Below, in pieces: positions 5,926-7,196 of a stretch of DNA of 7,196 nt. How positions within the stretch are numbered: the first letter of the stretch is position 1; each line of letters begins with the position of its first letter. Under the pieces are notes generated by a model. That model had not been told where the DNA came from. It made no database searches and saw only the letters and a list, made by a program, of their open reading frames with translations. The DNA is from Planctomycetota bacterium (lineage in GTDB: Bacteria; Planctomycetota; B143-G9): NCBI GenBank assembly GCA_003644275.1, contig QNBY01000052.1, forward strand, positions 1-7,196. The letters are read 5' to 3'. The translations under genes and the position numbers were made by a program.

Positions 5926-6894
5926 ATGAAACGACTGATGATGATAACGGTCCTGCTTCCGATCCTCTTCGCCGCCCCTTCCGTGAGGGCCGAAACGGAC
6001 GCCGTAACGAAGGCCGCGGAGGAACAGCTCGAGGCGGCGGTGAAGCTGTTGAAGAAGGACTACGACATAACGCTCACCTACGAGGTGACGCCGCGCAACC
6101 ACCTCACGCTGAACGACGTGTTCGGCTTCATCGCCAAGATGCGCATGGTCCTGTCGGGGGACGACGGCAAGAAGTGGACGGACAGGATATCCTCCCTGGG
6201 CGGGCTCGTCATCCACTTTCAGAACACCGAGAAGAAGGACGAGTTCCTCGTCACGGAGGTGGACGCCAACGCCACGGTGCGCTACAACCGGAGGGAGATG
6301 CCCGTGCCCGAGCTGCTGGACACCCTTTGCAGCGAGCGCAAGAGTTACCTCACGCTCTCGGGCATGGTGAAGAAGCTGAAGTTGAAGATACGTATGGGCG
6401 AGGGGGTGAGCTGGTCGCGCGCGGCGGTGTTCGTGCGCTCGCTCAAGGAGCTCGTGAAGAAGTCGAAGCACCGCAAGGCGCTCAAGGAGTTCACCATAGT
6501 GGTGGAGAAGCGGGACGAGAACTCACCGGACTACGAGAACAAGGTGGTGCACGTGCCGGTGAGCATGACCGGCGAGAGGCTGATCGAGAGGCTGAACGAC
6601 CACCGCAAGGAGTACGACGCCTGGCGTTTCTGCCGGAAGGTGATGGACAACCTGGCGAAGCAGTCCATAGAGGTGAGGCTGGCGGACAAGTTCAAGAGGT
6701 TCGTGCCGATAAACTTCTGGCGGCGGGTGAAGGAGATAATGTCGAAGCTCAACCGGATGGCCCAGAACCCGAAGTACAGGGTCATCATGGCGAGCCGCCC
6801 CATAATAATCACGGACGGCCCCGAGGGCGCGAAGGAGGACGGCTACTACCTCTCCCTGCACTCGCCGGACACGGTGGAGGAGGTCTTCAAGTAG
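5926..6894 (+). CDS. Secreted protein of unrecognised family with three diverged alpha/beta repeats
   Basis: 322 residues from the ATG at 5926, with GGAGG 7 nt upstream. Residues 1-22 form a signal peptide (basic start, hydrophobic core, VRA before a predicted cut at 22/23); no lipobox is present, so the mature protein is probably periplasmic or secreted. No other transmembrane segment is visible. The mature part is rich in Lys, Arg, Glu and Asp. I recognise no known family or catalytic motif. By eye it divides into three units, about 47-134, 152-223 and 247-321. Each has a strand (DITLTYEV; KLKIRM; SIEVRL), an amphipathic helix (DVFGFIAKMRMVL; AAVFVRSLKELVKK; NFWRRVKEIMSKL), two strands (GGLVIHF and FLVTEVDA; FTIVVEK and KVVHVPVSM; RVIMASR and GYYLSLHS) and a short acidic helix (VPELLDTL; GERLIERL; VEEVF). 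Helical linkers precede the units. It stands alone, divergent from tldD. Codon use (ATA for 10 of 16 Ile) resembles its neighbours, giving no sign of recent transfer. Confidence 0.85.
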   Translation: MKRLMMITVLLPILFAAPSVRAETDAVTKAAEEQLEAAVKLLKKDYDITLTYEVTPRNHLTLNDVFGFIAKMRMVLSGDDGKKWTDRISSLGGLVIHFQNTEKKDEFLVTEVDANATVRYNRREMPVPELLDTLCSERKSYLTLSGMVKKLKLKIRMGEGVSWSRAAVFVRSLKELVKKSKHRKALKEFTIVVEKRDENSPDYENKVVHVPVSMTGERLIERLNDHRKEYDAWRFCRKVMDNLAKQSIEVRLADKFKRFVPINFWRRVKEIMSKLNRMAQNPKYRVIMASRPIIITDGPEGAKEDGYYLSLHSPDTVEEVFK

Positions 6895-6919
6895 GAGCCG
6901 ATCTCCCGGAGACGGGCGC

Positions 6920-6951
6920 AAAAAAGGCCGCCGCGTGATGCGGCGGCCTTT
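6920..6951. terminator. Bidirectional intrinsic terminator between convergent genes
   Basis: GGCCGCCGC (6926-6934) and GCGGCGGCC (6940-6948) form a 9-bp GC stem around a GTGAT loop, extended by A-T pairs. On the minus strand, after the tRNA, the stem is followed by six T residues, a canonical intrinsic terminator. On the plus strand, after the secreted-protein gene, the tail is TTT, CCCG, TTTT, weaker but plausible. Confidence 0.9.
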
Positions 6952-6962
6952 CCCGTTTTCGG

Positions 6963-7038
6963 TGGTGGGCCCAGTAGGACTCGAACCTACAACCCGCGGA
7001 TTATGAGTCCGCTGCTCTGCCGATTGAGCTATGAGCCC
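6963..7038 (-). tRNA. tRNA with CAT anticodon (elongator Met; Ile2 not excluded)
   Basis: 76 nt including an encoded CCA. Arms: acceptor GGGCTCA/TGGGCCC (one T-G wobble) with discriminator A; D-arm GCTC/GAGC with an 8-nt loop containing GG; anticodon arm GCGGA/TCCGC with loop CTCATAA, anticodon CAT; variable loop GGGTT; T-arm GTAGG/CCTAC with loop TTCGAGT. The 1-72 pair is G-C, so this is not the initiator tRNA, which has a mismatch there in most bacteria. CAT tRNAs read AUG as Met, or AUA as Ile after lysidine modification by TilS. The C4-G69 pair and a T-stem like that of B. subtilis tRNA-Ile2 keep Ile2 possible. The gene is single, with its own promoter and terminator. Confidence 0.9.
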
Positions 7039-7057
7039 CCCGCGCGTATCTGCAGGA

Positions 7058-7085
7058 ATTATACATTCCTTTGCGCGGGCCGCAA
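7058..7085 (-). promoter_or_regulatory. Promoter of the CAT tRNA gene
   Basis: A perfect -10 TATAAT (7063-7058, minus strand) lies about 20 nt upstream of the mature tRNA 5' end. A partial -35 TTGCGG (7085-7080) is 16 nt further up. Predicted start is near 7051, leaving a short 5' leader for RNase P to remove. Confidence 0.65.
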
Positions 7086-7115
7086 GAATCGAAAACGTTT
7101 CCGGCAAACACGGGG

Positions 7116-7121
7116 TAGAAT
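7116..7121 (+). promoter_or_regulatory. Candidate -10 box directly upstream of the UbiE/MenG-like gene
   Basis: TAGAAT ends 6 nt before the ATG at 7128, so transcription would begin at or next to the start codon. No good -35 (TTGACA-like) lies at 15-18 nt upstream, and no strong SD precedes the ATG. Low certainty. Confidence 0.3.
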
Positions 7122-7127
7122 CGGGGC

Positions 7128-7196
7128 ATGCCGGGAGAGGACACGCGCGGCCGGCGACCGCCGGAAGAGATCAAAAAAATGTTCGACTCCATCGCC
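7128..7196 (+). CDS. N-terminus of UbiE/MenG-type quinone C-methyltransferase (cut by window edge)
   Basis: Only 23 codons are visible. The end of the read, EEIKKMFDSIA, matches the start of UbiE/MenG proteins, where a short leader precedes an IKxMFDSIA segment and then the SAM-binding domain. These enzymes methylate demethylmenaquinone or the ubiquinone precursor at the membrane-cytoplasm interface. The ATG at 7128 gives a 17-residue polar leader before MFDSIA; an internal ATG at 7179 would start exactly at MFD and has GGAAGAG upstream, so the start is uncertain. Which quinone is made cannot be told from this fragment. Confidence 0.6.
   Translation, partial: MPGEDTRGRRPPEEIKKMFDSIA

Noticed and set aside
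5797..6471. The tldD reading frame stays open upstream for about 225 codons, as if TldD had a long N-terminal extension
   Set aside because: The extension is antisense to the secreted-protein gene, has low-complexity His/Leu/Arg-rich composition, and the tldD SD and normal family N-terminus point to the ATG at 5796.
6174..6938. Plus-strand overlapping frame of 254 codons inside the secreted-protein gene
   Set aside because: Composition is Gly/Arg/Glu-rich without motifs; it is a frame shadow, and the signal peptide and SD support the other frame.
6963..7107. Minus-strand open frame with the peptide IAQSAEQRTHNPRVVGSS
   Set aside because: This peptide is a well-known false product of translating a tRNA gene; it coincides exactly with the CAT tRNA.
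1..7196. CRISPR arrays, insertion sequences, prophage or integrase attachment signs, including at the tRNA 3' end
   Set aside because: No direct repeat array, transposase, integrase or duplicated tRNA end was seen.

Overview
The window is GC-rich, densely packed bacterial chromosome from a diderm (Gram-negative type) organism. Three consecutive lipoprotein genes, a signal-peptide protein and strong GGAGG ribosome sites about 7 nt before most starts support this. I cannot name the phylum. Isoleucine codon ATA is used heavily despite the high GC (15 of 24 Ile codons counted in two genes), and two genes appear to start with TTG.

Layout, left to right: positions 1-5796 hold seven genes, all on the minus strand, so transcription runs from right to left. 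In that order they are tldD (HExxxH zinc protease), tldE/pmbA (its partner without the zinc motif), speH (S-adenosylmethionine decarboxylase, pyruvoyl type), speE (spermidine synthase family), then a YcfL-like lipoprotein, an LpoB-like lipoprotein and a TPR-like COG3014-family lipoprotein cut off by the left edge. Spacing is tight: 1 nt between tldD and tldE, and 4-nt start/stop overlaps for speH/speE and LpoB/COG3014. A consensus -35/-10 pair lies between tldE and speH, so the polyamine genes probably have their own promoter as well as any read-through.

A divergent promoter region (5797-5925) separates tldD from a plus-strand gene (5926-6894). That gene encodes a secreted protein of a family I do not recognise, which appears to be built from three diverged copies of one alpha/beta unit. 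Its 3' end faces a minus-strand tRNA gene with anticodon CAT (6963-7038), and a strong hairpin between them can terminate transcription from both sides. At the right edge a plus-strand gene begins with the N-terminus typical of UbiE/MenG quinone-biosynthesis methyltransferases.

Functional reading: one two-gene peptidase module (TldD/TldE), one two-step polyamine module (SpeH makes decarboxylated SAM, SpeE transfers its aminopropyl group), and one envelope lipoprotein module (YcfL/LpoB/COG3014, linked in E. coli LpoB to peptidoglycan synthase activation). The least explained element is the three-repeat secreted protein.
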